NCBI GenBank assembly: GCA_017745175.1
Contig: JAGHZY010000038.1
Location: 1-36,271, forward strand
Direction: 5' to 3'
Length of the DNA: 36,271 nucleotides
DNA from: Sphingopyxis sp.
GTDB taxonomy: Bacteria > Pseudomonadota > Alphaproteobacteria > Sphingomonadales > Sphingomonadaceae
Every line of letters starts with the position of its first letter. Within the stretch, counting starts at the first letter, position 1. The position numbers were made by a program, and so were the translations under genes. Under the pieces are notes generated by a model. The model did not search any database, was not told where the DNA came from, and saw only the letters and a list, made by a program, of their open reading frames with translations. Below are positions 6,812 through 14,752 of this stretch, piece by piece.

Positions 6812-8189
6812 AGGGATTGCGCGAATTGCGGAAATTGAGGCGCACGGGAACCCCCTGGAATCCCAGTTCCTTGCGCATGCCGTTGACCAGATAGCGTTCA
6901 TAGCTGCCCGGCAGCGCATCGGTGCGCGACCCGAACACGACGAACGTCGGCGGCCGCGTCCGCGCCTGCGTGATATAGCGAAGCTTGATGCGCTTGCCGC
7001 CTGGCGCCGGTGGCGGATTCGCGGTCACCGCGCCTTCGAACCAACGGTTGAGCCGCGCGGTCGACACGCGGTTGGTCCAGATCTCGCGCTGCTCGAATGC
7101 GACACGCACGAGCGTGTCGATACCCTTGCCCGTCGCGCCCGAAATGCTGAGCACGGGGACACCCTTAACCTGGCTGAGCCCGTCGTCGAGCGCGGTGCGG
7201 ACACCGTTGAACAGCGCCGACGGATCCTCGGCTACGTCCCATTTGTTGAGCGCGACGATCAGCGCGCGGCCTTCCTGCAGCACCCGGTCGGCGATGCGCA
7301 GATCCTGCGCCTCCAGCCCCTTGGTCGCATCGAGCAGCAACACGACCACCTCGGCGAAATCGACTGCATGCAGCGCATCGGCGACCGACAGCTTCTCGAG
7401 CTTGTCGACCACCTTGGCGCGCTTGCGCATCCCTGCGGTGTCGAACAGCTGGATCTCGTGAACCTCGCCGTCCTTTTCCCACTGCCAGTCGACGCGGATC
7501 GAATCGCGCGTGATCCCCGCCTCGGGGCCCGTGATCAGCCGGTCCTCGCCGATCATGCGGTTGATCAGCGTCGATTTGCCCGCGTTCGGGCGGCCGACGA
7601 TCGCAAGCTTCATCGGGCCGAGCGGCGCGGCCTCGTCTTCCTCGTCCCCGACCGGGGGCGACAGCGCTTCGGCTTCCGCCGCATCATAGGCCTCGACGAT
7701 CGGGCGCAGCGCGTCGAACAGGTCGACCACCCCTTCCCCATGTTCGGCGCTGAGCGCGATCGGGTTGTCGAAGCCGAGCGAATAGCTCTCCAGCAGGCCG
7801 TTTTCGCCCTGCTTGCCCTCGGCCTTGTTGACGAGGAGAATGATCGGCGTGTCCTCGCTGCGCAGCCAACGCGCGATTTCTTCGTCAAGCGGGGTCACCC
7901 CGGCGCGGCCGTCGATCATGAACAGCGCCGCGTCTGCCTCGCGCACCGCCTTTTCGGTCTGCACGCGCATCCGACCGGGCAGCGTCGCGGCATCATGATC
8001 CTCGAACCCCGCGGTATCGACGATAGTGAATTTCAGGCCGAGCAGTTCGCCGTCGCCCTCGCGCCGGTCGCGCGTCACGCCCGGCTGGTCGTCGACCAGC
8101 GCAAGGCGCTTGCCGACCAGCCGGTTGAACAGCGTCGATTTGCCGACATTGGGCCGACCGACAATGGCAATCGTCGCGAATCGCGACAT
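6801..8189 (-). CDS. der: Ribosome biogenesis GTPase Der (EngA)
   Basis: A 462-residue tandem GTPase needed for assembly of the 50S ribosomal subunit. The first G domain has GRPNVGKST (residues 11-19), DTAGF (58-62) and NKAE (121-124). The second has GRPNAGKST (199-207), DTAGM (250-254) and NKWD (315-318). A C-terminal KH-like domain (from about residue 370) ends in NFRNSRNPYDE. An acidic linker separates the G domains (about 170-190). It follows bamB by 48 bases on the same strand, matching the yfgM-bamB-der order known from enterobacteria. Confidence 0.98.
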   Translation of the reverse strand: MSRFATIAIVGRPNVGKSTLFNRLVGKRLALVDDQPGVTRDRREGDGELLGLKFTIVDTAGFEDHDAATLPGRMRVQTEKAVREADAALFMIDGRAGVTPLDEEIARWLRSEDTPIILLVNKAEGKQGENGLLESYSLGFDNPIALSAEHGEGVVDLFDALRPIVEAYDAAEAEALSPPVGDEEDEAAPLGPMKLAIVGRPNAGKSTLINRMIGEDRLITGPEAGITRDSIRVDWQWEKDGEVHEIQLFDTAGMRKRAKVVDKLEKLSVADALHAVDFAEVVVLLLDATKGLEAQDLRIADRVLQEGRALIVALNKWDVAEDPSALFNGVRTALDDGLSQVKGVPVLSISGATGKGIDTLVRVAFEQREIWTNRVSTARLNRWFEGAVTANPPPAPGGKRIKLRYITQARTRPPTFVVFGSRTDALPGSYERYLVNGMRKELGFQGVPVRLNFRNSRNPYDE

Positions 8190-8237
8190 GAGGTTATTCC
8201 CTGTATTCTACCGGGCCGCCCCGGCCCGGACGCCAAA

Positions 8238-9572
8238 TCAGCGCCAGGCCGTGATCTTCCCGTCGTCCGCGAGGACGTACAAAATATTGTTCGAGACCAC
8301 CGGGGTCTGCGACAGCGACGATTTGAACTCGGTCGACGCCAGCAGCGATCCGTCGGTCGGCGAGAATTCGGACAGTGTGCCCTCGCTGTTGACCGCGATC
8401 AGCCGACCGCCGGCAAGGATCGGGCCGGTCCAGCGGATCGGGTCCTTCTTCTTCTTTTCGGTTTCCACACGGAAGCGTGCGAGCTGCTGCAGCCAGCGCA
8501 CCTTGCCGTTCGCGCGCGCGACGCACAGCAGCTTGCCATCATCGGTCATCGCATAGACCCACTCGCCAACCACATAGGGCGTCGAAATGCCCGCGATCGA
8601 GATTTCCCAGCTGCGCTGGCCGGTGACGAGCTCGTAGCTCGCCATGCGGCCGCCCTGCCCGAGCGCGAAGACCCGGCCGCGATCGACCACCGGATCGGCG
8701 TCGACGTCGGTCAGCGTCGATACCGACAGTGCCATCGACGTGCGCGCGAGCGCATCTTCCCACAGGTCGCGACCATTTTCGTAACGATAGGCCTGCACCT
8801 CGCCCGACGAGAACCCGGCGACGATCGTTCCTTGCCCCGCCGCGGGTGATGCGGCGCCGAACACGCTGCCCGCCTCCATCGAAGCGGTCGCCTGCCACTG
8901 CACCTGGCCATTGGCGGCATTGAGCGCGAAAATCTGGTTGTCCTGGCTAATCACATAGACCCCGCCAAAGGCAATCGTCGGCGCACCGCGCAACGGACCC
9001 GCGGGCTTCACCTTCCAGATCACCGAACCGTCGGCGACATTCAGCGCCGCGACATCGCCGACGCCGCTGGTCGCGTAGACGACATTGCCGTCGACCCCGG
9101 CGCCGCCGCCGAACAGCGAATTCCTGAAATCCTTGCCCGTGCTGCCGATCGACACGCTCCAGAGCTTCGCGCCCGTGTCGGCAGCAAAGGCCGTGACCAC
9201 CGCATCGGTATCGACGACGAACAGACGGTTGTCGGCGATCACCGGCGACGCGGCAATGCGCTGCTTGTTGGTGCTGCCGGCGATGCTCGCTTCCCAAAGC
9301 TTCGTCCGCGCCGCGCCGAGCGCCGGGTGGCCCATCGATTTCGACGCATTGCCGCCCGACTGCGCCCAGGCCGCATTGACTGCGGGCTCGGGCAGAACGA
9401 CCGCGATCGCCGCGGTCGCCGGATCGACCTTTATGCTGTTGTCGTTCGACAGGATCGACACGCGGTCGCCGACGGTCGGGGTCTTCGGCCCGCCGTTGCC
9501 CTTCAGCGCACCGCACGCGGTGAGCGGCAGCACGAGCAGCGCCGCATAGATTCCGAAACGCGCTTTCCGCAT
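8238..9572 (-). CDS. bamB: Outer membrane assembly lipoprotein BamB-like (PQQ-type beta-propeller)
   Basis: A 444-residue lipoprotein. The N-terminus has a hydrophobic leader and the lipobox LTAC with Cys20. The rest shows repeated blades with the W-x-x-D and A-x-D/N-G-x-x-x-W pattern of PQQ-like propellers, for example ALNAANGQVQW and GSVIWKVKPAGPLRGAPT. BamB is a periplasmic scaffold of the BAM complex that inserts outer-membrane proteins. I set the start at 9572, where the signal peptide begins; the frame is open another 104 codons upstream but that part lies over the preceding gene. It starts 1 base after the YfgM-like stop and precedes der, which supports the assignment. Confidence 0.93.
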   Translation of the reverse strand: MRKARFGIYAALLVLPLTACGALKGNGGPKTPTVGDRVSILSNDNSIKVDPATAAIAVVLPEPAVNAAWAQSGGNASKSMGHPALGAARTKLWEASIAGSTNKQRIAASPVIADNRLFVVDTDAVVTAFAADTGAKLWSVSIGSTGKDFRNSLFGGGAGVDGNVVYATSGVGDVAALNVADGSVIWKVKPAGPLRGAPTIAFGGVYVISQDNQIFALNAANGQVQWQATASMEAGSVFGAASPAAGQGTIVAGFSSGEVQAYRYENGRDLWEDALARTSMALSVSTLTDVDADPVVDRGRVFALGQGGRMASYELVTGQRSWEISIAGISTPYVVGEWVYAMTDDGKLLCVARANGKVRWLQQLARFRVETEKKKKDPIRWTGPILAGGRLIAVNSEGTLSEFSPTDGSLLASTEFKSSLSQTPVVSNNILYVLADDGKITAWR

Positions 9573-9573
9573 A

Positions 9574-10377
9574 TTAATTGGCTTCCTCGGTCTTTGCGGC
9601 TGCCGCTGCCTTGGACGCGGCGCTGCCTTTCTGGTCCCCGACGGCGTCTTGCGCCGCCTTGTTTTCGGCGGCCGCGCTATCGGTCGCCCGGTCCACGACG
9701 GCATCGACGCCGAGCATGCCCGCCATCTGCACCGAGCGCGACTGCAGCGACTTGGTCGCGCCGGGCAATTTGGCGATGCGGCCATAAAGCGCGCCCGCCT
9801 GGTCGAACTGGCCGAGCTGATAATGCGCGGTCGCCGACAATTCGGCGGCGCTCGCGAACCAGCTCGATGCCGGATCCTTCGCATCGACCATCGGCTTCAT
9901 CCGCGCGATGACGGTTTCCGGCTTCAGCGTGTCATATTCGAACGCCGTCTGGCGGATCAGCGCGAGGTCGCGCAGCGCCTGGTCGAGTTTCGTGTCGGCG
10001 GCGACTTTTGCCATCAGGGCGGCGGCCGCCTTCAGGTCGCCGGTCTGCGCCTTGATATTTGCTTCCTGCATTTGCGCGACCGCACGATAGGCGGGGTCGC
10101 CGCTGGCCGCGAGCTTCTGCAATTCGGTCGTTGCGGCCCGTGGCTGGTTGGTGCCCAGCTTTTCGAAGGCCGCGATCAGTTCCTCGGCCTGTTCGCCGCG
10201 CGCGGCATCCTGCCGGTGGTTCCAGAAAAGATAGCCGCCGAACGCCAGCAGGGCGGCAAGGACGCCGCCGACGATCCAGCGGCCGTAGCGCTGCATGATC
10301 GTGTCGAGCCGGTCCTTGCGGACGGCCTCGTCAACCTCCTGCAGCAACGCGGCGTCATTCGTCGGGCTCAGGGCCAA
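9574..10377 (-). CDS. YfgM-like membrane-anchored tetratricopeptide protein
   Basis: A 267-residue protein with a short cytosolic N-terminus, one membrane segment at about residues 34-51 (IVGGVLAALLAFGGYLFW), and a helical TPR-like periplasmic region. The C-terminal 40 residues are rich in Ala, Lys and Glu and probably disordered. In E. coli the YfgM protein associates with the Sec translocon and periplasmic chaperones. Its place directly ahead of bamB and der is the conserved order. The start is TTG at 10377, backed by a strong GGAGG 5 bases upstream; no nearby ATG has such support. Confidence 0.88.
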   Translation of the reverse strand: MALSPTNDAALLQEVDEAVRKDRLDTIMQRYGRWIVGGVLAALLAFGGYLFWNHRQDAARGEQAEELIAAFEKLGTNQPRAATTELQKLAASGDPAYRAVAQMQEANIKAQTGDLKAAAALMAKVAADTKLDQALRDLALIRQTAFEYDTLKPETVIARMKPMVDAKDPASSWFASAAELSATAHYQLGQFDQAGALYGRIAKLPGATKSLQSRSVQMAGMLGVDAVVDRATDSAAAENKAAQDAVGDQKGSAASKAAAAAKTEEAN

Positions 10378-10399
10378 TCAAACCTCCATAAACTCAATA

Positions 10400-10438
10400 T
10401 CGGCGCCAAGGCCCGCCGCTTCTTAGCGACGGCGCCGA
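10400..10438 (-). promoter_or_regulatory. Inverted repeat between panB and the YfgM-like gene
   Basis: TCGGCGCC (10400-10407) and GGCGCCGA (10431-10438) are perfect 8-base arms 23 bases apart. Inside them the minus strand contains CGCTAAGAAGCG, a small nested hairpin. It lies in the 100-base gap after panB and before the YfgM-like gene. It could be a terminator for panB or part of the leader of the yfgM-bamB-der-tusA operon. No clear T-run follows the outer stem on the minus strand, so termination is doubtful. Confidence 0.35.
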
Positions 10439-10477
10439 AAAACGCCAAGTGTTTCACCTTGCATGGCCGCCGGGCCG

Positions 10478-11341
10478 TCAGCCGGCGTAGATCTGATCCT
10501 CGGTCGGGAATGAACGGGACCTGACTTCGTCGGCATAGTCCTTGACCGCACCGTTCACGACACTTGCCATATCCTGATAACGCTTCACGAATTTGGGAAC
10601 GCGTTCGAACATGCCCAGCATGTCATCGGTGACGAGCACCTGGCCGTCGCATTGCGCCGAGGCGCCAATGCCGATTGTCGGGCAGGCGACCTTGCTGGTG
10701 ATCTCGATCGCGATCGATTCGAGCACGCCCTCGATGACGATCGAGAAGGCACCCGCCTGCGCAACCGCGACCGCGTCCTCGACGATCGAGCGCGCTTCCT
10801 CCTCGCTCTTGCCGCGCACGCCATAGCCGCCGAGGATGTTGACCGCCTGCGGCGTCAGCCCGACATGGCCCATCACCGGGATGCCGCGTTGGGTCAGGAA
10901 TTCGATCGTCGGGGCGAGCACCTTGCCGCCCTCGACCTTCACCGCGGCGGCGCCGGTTTCCTTGAGCAGCCGCGCGGCATTGTCGAAGGCCTGCTGCGGA
11001 CTGCCTTCATAGCTGCCGAACGGCATGTCGACGATGACCGCGGCATGGTAACTGCCGCGCACGACCGCCGCGCCGTGCAGTGCCATCATGTCCATCGTCA
11101 CCCCGACCGTATGCGGCAGGCCATAGATCACCTGCGCCAGCGAATCGCCGACGAGCAGCATGTCGCAATGCGGATCGAGCAGCTGCGCCATGCGGACGGT
11201 ATAGGCGGTCAGCATGACCAGCGGCTCGCCGCCCTTGCGCTGGCGGATGCGCGGCACCGTCAGCCGCTTCATCGGCTGCGGCGTCGGATTGGCACGGCTC
11301 GTCGACGTGTCGAGAGTGAGCGTTTTGGGGAGCGTGGACAT
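10478..11341 (-). CDS. panB: 3-methyl-2-oxobutanoate hydroxymethyltransferase PanB
   Basis: A 287-residue PanB. It transfers a hydroxymethyl group from methylenetetrahydrofolate to 2-ketoisovalerate to give ketopantoate, the first step of pantothenate synthesis, in the cytosol. Magnesium and substrate residues are in [10 protein letters not shown] (Asp66), [10 protein letters not shown] (Asp105) and KVEGG (Glu137); SIVIEGV holds the catalytic Glu204. The protein is about 23 residues longer at the N-terminus than the E. coli enzyme (264 residues). An internal Met24 would give that length, but sphingomonad PanB proteins usually carry this extension, so I kept the ATG at 11341. It appears to be transcribed alone. 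Confidence 0.97.
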   Translation of the reverse strand: MSTLPKTLTLDTSTSRANPTPQPMKRLTVPRIRQRKGGEPLVMLTAYTVRMAQLLDPHCDMLLVGDSLAQVIYGLPHTVGVTMDMMALHGAAVVRGSYHAAVIVDMPFGSYEGSPQQAFDNAARLLKETGAAAVKVEGGKVLAPTIEFLTQRGIPVMGHVGLTPQAVNILGGYGVRGKSEEEARSIVEDAVAVAQAGAFSIVIEGVLESIAIEITSKVACPTIGIGASAQCDGQVLVTDDMLGMFERVPKFVKRYQDMASVVNGAVKDYADEVRSRSFPTEDQIYAG

Positions 11342-11394
11342 GGCGCGGGGGTTTAGCCGCTAAAATAGCGTGGCGAAAGCGCGAAAACCCGTTT

Positions 11395-11413
11395 CTTGCT
11401 GCGGCGCAGCAAG
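11395..11413 (-). terminator. Hairpin after the aldo/keto reductase gene
   Basis: CTTGCTGC (11395-11402) and GCAGCAAG (11406-11413) form a perfect 8-base stem with a 3-base loop, 8 bases after the reductase stop. On the minus strand the stem is followed by AAACGGGTTTT rather than an immediate T-run, so it is a weak-to-moderate factor-independent terminator. It also separates the upstream operon from the panB promoter. Confidence 0.5.
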
Positions 11414-11420
11414 CGGCGCG

Positions 11421-12350
11421 TCAGGCCGCGCCCAGCACCGCGAGCTGATCTTCGCTCAACCGCAGGTCAAGGCTGCCCATCAGTTCGTCGAGCTGTTCGG
11501 CGGTCGTGGCGCTCGCGATCGGTGCCGTGACACCCGATTGTGCCGCGACCCAGGCGAGCGCAATCTGCGACAGGGTGGCACCGGTTTCTGCCGCAAGCCG
11601 GTCCATCACCGACAGCACGCGCGGCCCCCTGCCTTCGAGATAGGGTTTGACCCGCGCGCCGCGCGCGCTCTTGCCGAGATCGTCGGGCTCACGATATTTG
11701 CCCGACAGATAGCCCGAGGCGAGGCTGAAATAGGTGACGACACCCAACCCCTCGTCGATGCAGAGCCGTTGCAGGGGCCCCTCATACTGCGCGCGGTCGA
11801 GCAGATTGAGTTCGGGCTGCATCGCGGTGAAGCGCGGCAGACCCTTCTCGTCCGAAATCCGCAGGGCTTCGCCCAGCCGTCCGGCCGAATAGTTCGACGC
11901 ACCGATTGCACGCACGATGCCGGCATCGACCAGTTCGGCAAAGGCGCCGAGCACCTCGTCAAGCGGCACATCGGGATCGTCCTTGTGCGCGAAATACAGA
12001 TCGATGACGTCAATGCCGAGCCGGTCGAGCGAGCCATGGACGGCGTCGCGAATCCGGTCGGGCCGGAGCCCGCCGGGCATCATGCCGACCTTGGTCGCGA
12101 TCAGCACGCGATCGCGCGCGCCGCTTTCTTTCAGCCACGCGCCCATCATGCTTTCGGACTCGCCGCCCTTGTGGCCGGGAACCCACGCCGAATAGACGTC
12201 GGCAGTGTCGATCATCCCGCCGCCGCGCTCGACGAAGCGGTCGAGCACTGCGAAACTCGCCTTGCGATCGGCGGTCATTCCGAAGACGTTGCCGCCGAGA
12301 ACGAAGGGCGGGATCGAGAGACCGCTTTGGCCCAGGGGCTTCTCGCTCAT
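11421..12350 (-). CDS. Aldo/keto reductase
   Basis: A 309-residue aldo/keto reductase, an NAD(P)H-dependent (alpha/beta)8 barrel reducing carbonyl compounds. The catalytic tetrad is visible: Asp48 and Tyr53 in MIDTADVYSAW, Lys87 in LIATKVG and His122 in LYFAHKDD. The YFAHKDD and later cofactor-binding regions resemble the broad YajO/Tas-like group, so the physiological substrate is not predictable. Its ATG overlaps the stop of the glycerophosphodiesterase gene by four bases, making it the third gene of a coupled trio. Confidence 0.93.
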   Translation of the reverse strand: MSEKPLGQSGLSIPPFVLGGNVFGMTADRKASFAVLDRFVERGGGMIDTADVYSAWVPGHKGGESESMMGAWLKESGARDRVLIATKVGMMPGGLRPDRIRDAVHGSLDRLGIDVIDLYFAHKDDPDVPLDEVLGAFAELVDAGIVRAIGASNYSAGRLGEALRISDEKGLPRFTAMQPELNLLDRAQYEGPLQRLCIDEGLGVVTYFSLASGYLSGKYREPDDLGKSARGARVKPYLEGRGPRVLSVMDRLAAETGATLSQIALAWVAAQSGVTAPIASATTAEQLDELMGSLDLRLSEDQLAVLGAA

Positions 12351-13420
12351 TTTCCGTTCCCCTTCACCGCGACGACCGCCTCGCGCGGATTGTCGCTGAA
12401 CAGGCCGTCGATGCCGGTCGCCAGATAGGTGTCGATCTCCGCCGCAAGATCGCCGTGGCCCGCGGGATTGATACCGCCTTTCTCGCCGAGCGGCAGGAAA
12501 TAATTTTCGCGGCGAAAGGTCCAGGGATGCACCTTCAGGCCCGCTTCATGCGCGTCGTGCACAAGGCTGGTCGGCTTGCCGAGCCGTCCGAGGACGCCGC
12601 GCGGGATCACCATCGCCTTGTCGGGGCCAATCCCGTCGGCATAGGCCGCGATCATCCGGAGCCCCGCAGGCGAGGCCATGACGGCATAGCTGGTGCCGGG
12701 CCGGTCGGCGGGTCCGCCCTCGGAGTCCATCAGCTGAATCAGCGGCAGGTCGCTTTTCGCCCGCAAGTCCATCAGATTGCCGACCTCGAAGCTCTGGATG
12801 AACACCGGCGCGGTCCGTCCGCGATAGCCGAAGCGATCGAGCATCGTGAGCAAGGGTGCCTCGTGCGGCAGGCCGATCGAGACGAAATGGCTCGGGTGCT
12901 TGGTCTCGGGATAGACGCCGACCGGGATTTTTCGTCCCTTGTTGACCTCGGCGAGCAGCGTCAGAATTTCCTCGAAGGTCGGAATTTCGAACTGGCCGTC
13001 ATATCCGGTGCCGCGCAGTTTCGGCAGCCGCTCGCGCGCGCGCAGCGTCTTGAGTTCGGCGAGCGTGAAATCTTCGGTAAACCAGCCCTCGACCCTTTTC
13101 CCGTCGATCGTCTTCGTCGCCCTGCGGCTCGCGAATTCGGGGTGATTCGCAACGTCGGTCGTCTCCGAAATCTCGTTCTCGTGCCGCGCGACCAGCACGC
13201 CGTCCTTCGTCAGCACCAGGTCGGGCTCGATGAAATCGGCGCCCTGCTCGATCGCGAGCCGGTAGCTCGCCAGCGTATGTTCGGGGCGCTCGCCCGACGC
13301 GCCGCGATGCGCGATCACGATCGGCGGCCGACCGTCGAGGGTGGGCTCGGCGGTCACTGCATCAGCCGAGCAGCCAGCGGTGAACAACAGGGCCAGCAGG
13401 GCCACGAGCGACCGGATCAT
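12347..13420 (-). CDS. Glycerophosphodiester phosphodiesterase, lipoprotein
   Basis: A 357-residue GlpQ-like enzyme splitting glycerophosphodiesters into glycerol-3-phosphate and an alcohol. Residues 1-17 are a lipoprotein signal with the lipobox TAGC (Cys17), so it should be anchored facing the periplasm. Catalytic residues are His38 (AHRGASGERPEHT), Glu65 and Asp67 (FIEPDL) and His80 (VARHE). The insertion of about 50 residues after His80 is typical of periplasmic GlpQ. The start at 13420 is the ATG that opens the signal peptide; the longer open frame lies over the upstream gene. It overlaps both neighbours by four bases. Confidence 0.93.
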   Translation of the reverse strand: MIRSLVALLALLFTAGCSADAVTAEPTLDGRPPIVIAHRGASGERPEHTLASYRLAIEQGADFIEPDLVLTKDGVLVARHENEISETTDVANHPEFASRRATKTIDGKRVEGWFTEDFTLAELKTLRARERLPKLRGTGYDGQFEIPTFEEILTLLAEVNKGRKIPVGVYPETKHPSHFVSIGLPHEAPLLTMLDRFGYRGRTAPVFIQSFEVGNLMDLRAKSDLPLIQLMDSEGGPADRPGTSYAVMASPAGLRMIAAYADGIGPDKAMVIPRGVLGRLGKPTSLVHDAHEAGLKVHPWTFRRENYFLPLGEKGGINPAGHGDLAAEIDTYLATGIDGLFSDNPREAVVAVKGNGK

Positions 13421-13767
13421 GCCGCAAAACGCGCCTTCCATTCGTCCGCCGAGAAACCGGCGCTGACCGTCCCCGCGGCCTCGACGACGGGGCGGCGGAT
13501 CATCGCGGGCTGTTCGAGCATCAGCGCCTTGGCCGAAGCGGCATCGAGCCCTTCTTTCTGCGCATCGGGCAGTTTGCGAAAGGTCGTCCCCGCCCTGTTG
13601 AGCAGCCTTTCCCAACCGAGCGCATCGATCCAGCCCTGCAGCCGTGCCGCGTCGAGCCCATCCTTGCGCACATCGTGAAAGCGGTAGGACACGCCCTGCC
13701 CGTCGAGCCAGCGCCGCGCCTTCTTCACCGTGTCGCAGTTCGGAATACCATAGAGAATCATCGTCAT
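13417..13767 (-). CDS. ArsC/Spx-family thioredoxin-fold protein (YffB-like)
   Basis: A 116-residue member of the ArsC/Spx/YffB family. It starts YGIPNCDTVKKARRWL with Cys11, followed by the typical FHDVRKDG strand and ends with a MIRRPVV loop that matches the family's conserved arginine-proline. The name arsenate reductase is often given, but single-cysteine YffB-like relatives are not proven to reduce arsenate and no ars genes are nearby. The first ATG (13767) is used; an ATG two codons later is possible. It leads a coupled operon with the phosphodiesterase and the aldo/keto reductase. Confidence 0.88.
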   Translation of the reverse strand: MTMILYGIPNCDTVKKARRWLDGQGVSYRFHDVRKDGLDAARLQGWIDALGWERLLNRAGTTFRKLPDAQKEGLDAASAKALMLEQPAMIRRPVVEAAGTVSAGFSADEWKARFAA

Positions 13768-13833
13768 GGTGCAGAGCCTAGCAGGCGCCGGTTGCAGATT
13801 CGAGGCTGCACCGGCGTGCGCCCGGGAAATTGA

Positions 13834-14505
13834 TCACCGCTCGGCGATCCGCATGTTCGCGCTCGCCAGCTTGCCCCGCAAGGCGCGTGCAAAACCCTCG
13901 TGGAGCGCGCCGGCGATCCCGGGGTTGGCGGCGAGATAGGCACGCAGCGCAGCCGCCGGGACAAACCACAGCCGGGCATTGCTGCCGAGCAGCACCGTTC
14001 CCGTCGCTTGGGCGCCGTCGAGCACCGTCGCCTCGCCGATCAGGGCCCCGTCCGAAAGCTTGCCGATCTCGACGCCGTCGCGCCGGACGACCGCGTACCC
14101 TTCGGCAAGGTAGAACAGACTGGGCGCCGCCTGATTCTCGAGGATCAGGGTTTCGCCGCGTTTCGCCGAAATCCAGTGCCCCTGATCGATCAGGTCGCGC
14201 GCGGCAGCGGCACCCAGCCCGTCAAAATGCTCGCGGCGCAATTCCTCTTCCTCGGCCGAAAAGCGGATCTTCGTCTCACGCAGCCACAGACGCGCCAGGA
14301 TACCGATATTGACCACGAGGATCGCCAGCACGAGCAACCCGTAACCGACGGCCGGCCCCCGGAACAGGGTCAGCGGCAGGGCGACCAGCGCCGCCGCGGC
14401 AAGCCCGATACGCACATATTCGATTCGCACGACGAAACTCGTCGCCAGCAACAGCAGCAACACGCCATAAACGAACCATGCGGATTCGAAATTCGCCATA
14501 GCCAA
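13834..14505 (-). CDS. Three-TM protein with cyclic-nucleotide-binding-like domain (Popeye-like layout)
   Basis: A 223-residue protein. Three hydrophobic segments lie at about residues 10-26, 32-48 and 53-75. After a short basic and acidic linker comes a cNMP-binding-type beta-roll (about 100-205) with KRGETLILENQAAPSLFYLAEG and GALIGEATVLDGAQATGTV. In true cAMP-binding domains this last stretch has an arginine that holds the cyclic phosphate; here glutamine and alanine stand in its place, so ligand binding is doubtful. The layout is that of Popeye-domain proteins. It is transcribed away from the DAHP synthase gene; function unknown. Confidence 0.75.
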   Translation of the reverse strand: MAMANFESAWFVYGVLLLLLATSFVVRIEYVRIGLAAAALVALPLTLFRGPAVGYGLLVLAILVVNIGILARLWLRETKIRFSAEEEELRREHFDGLGAAAARDLIDQGHWISAKRGETLILENQAAPSLFYLAEGYAVVRRDGVEIGKLSDGALIGEATVLDGAQATGTVLLGSNARLWFVPAAALRAYLAANPGIAGALHEGFARALRGKLASANMRIAER

Positions 14506-14710
14506 TCGCTTCGATCCCGACCCGCCGCCGGGTCATCGGGTGTATGACGTTACCGATAGCCAAAAGCCTTGGCGGCAGCCCCCTCCACATCCAAAGCATG
14601 TAAGAAACTAACAGTTCGTGTCGCTCAAGAAAAGCATAGGTGCGCAAATGTCACGATAATGCTAATTTTCGGGTTCTGTCGCCCGGGAAACATTGCTTCC
14701 GTGCGGCATA

Positions 14711-14726
14711 AGCGCCATGTGGCGCT
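14711..14726 (+). promoter_or_regulatory. Palindrome in the DAHP synthase leader
   Basis: AGCGCCA (14711-14717) and TGGCGCT (14720-14726) are perfect 7-base arms around TG, 26 bases ahead of the DAHP synthase ATG. As RNA it would be a tight hairpin with a very short loop; as DNA it could be an operator. The rest of the 247-base gap (14506-14752) shows no tRNA, riboswitch or leader peptide that I can support. Confidence 0.4.
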
Positions 14727-14752
14727 CGATTCGAACGCGAAAAGACAGGCAT

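Noticed and set aside
7368..8849. Open frame of 493 codons on the plus strand
   Set aside because: Antisense to der and bamB; low complexity Arg/Asp-rich sequence typical of a shadow frame.
9573..9884. Extended bamB start 104 codons upstream
   Set aside because: The extension lies over the YfgM-like gene, is Arg/Pro rich, and would bury the lipoprotein signal that begins at 9572.
13417..13767. Arsenate resistance gene
   Set aside because: No arsR, arsB or acr3 nearby, and the YffB/Spx-like sequence does not by itself show arsenate reduction.
14506..14752. tRNA, riboswitch or trp-type leader peptide in the largest gap
   Set aside because: No cloverleaf, no run of Trp, Phe or Tyr codons in a short frame and no recognised aptamer; only the 16-base palindrome stands out.
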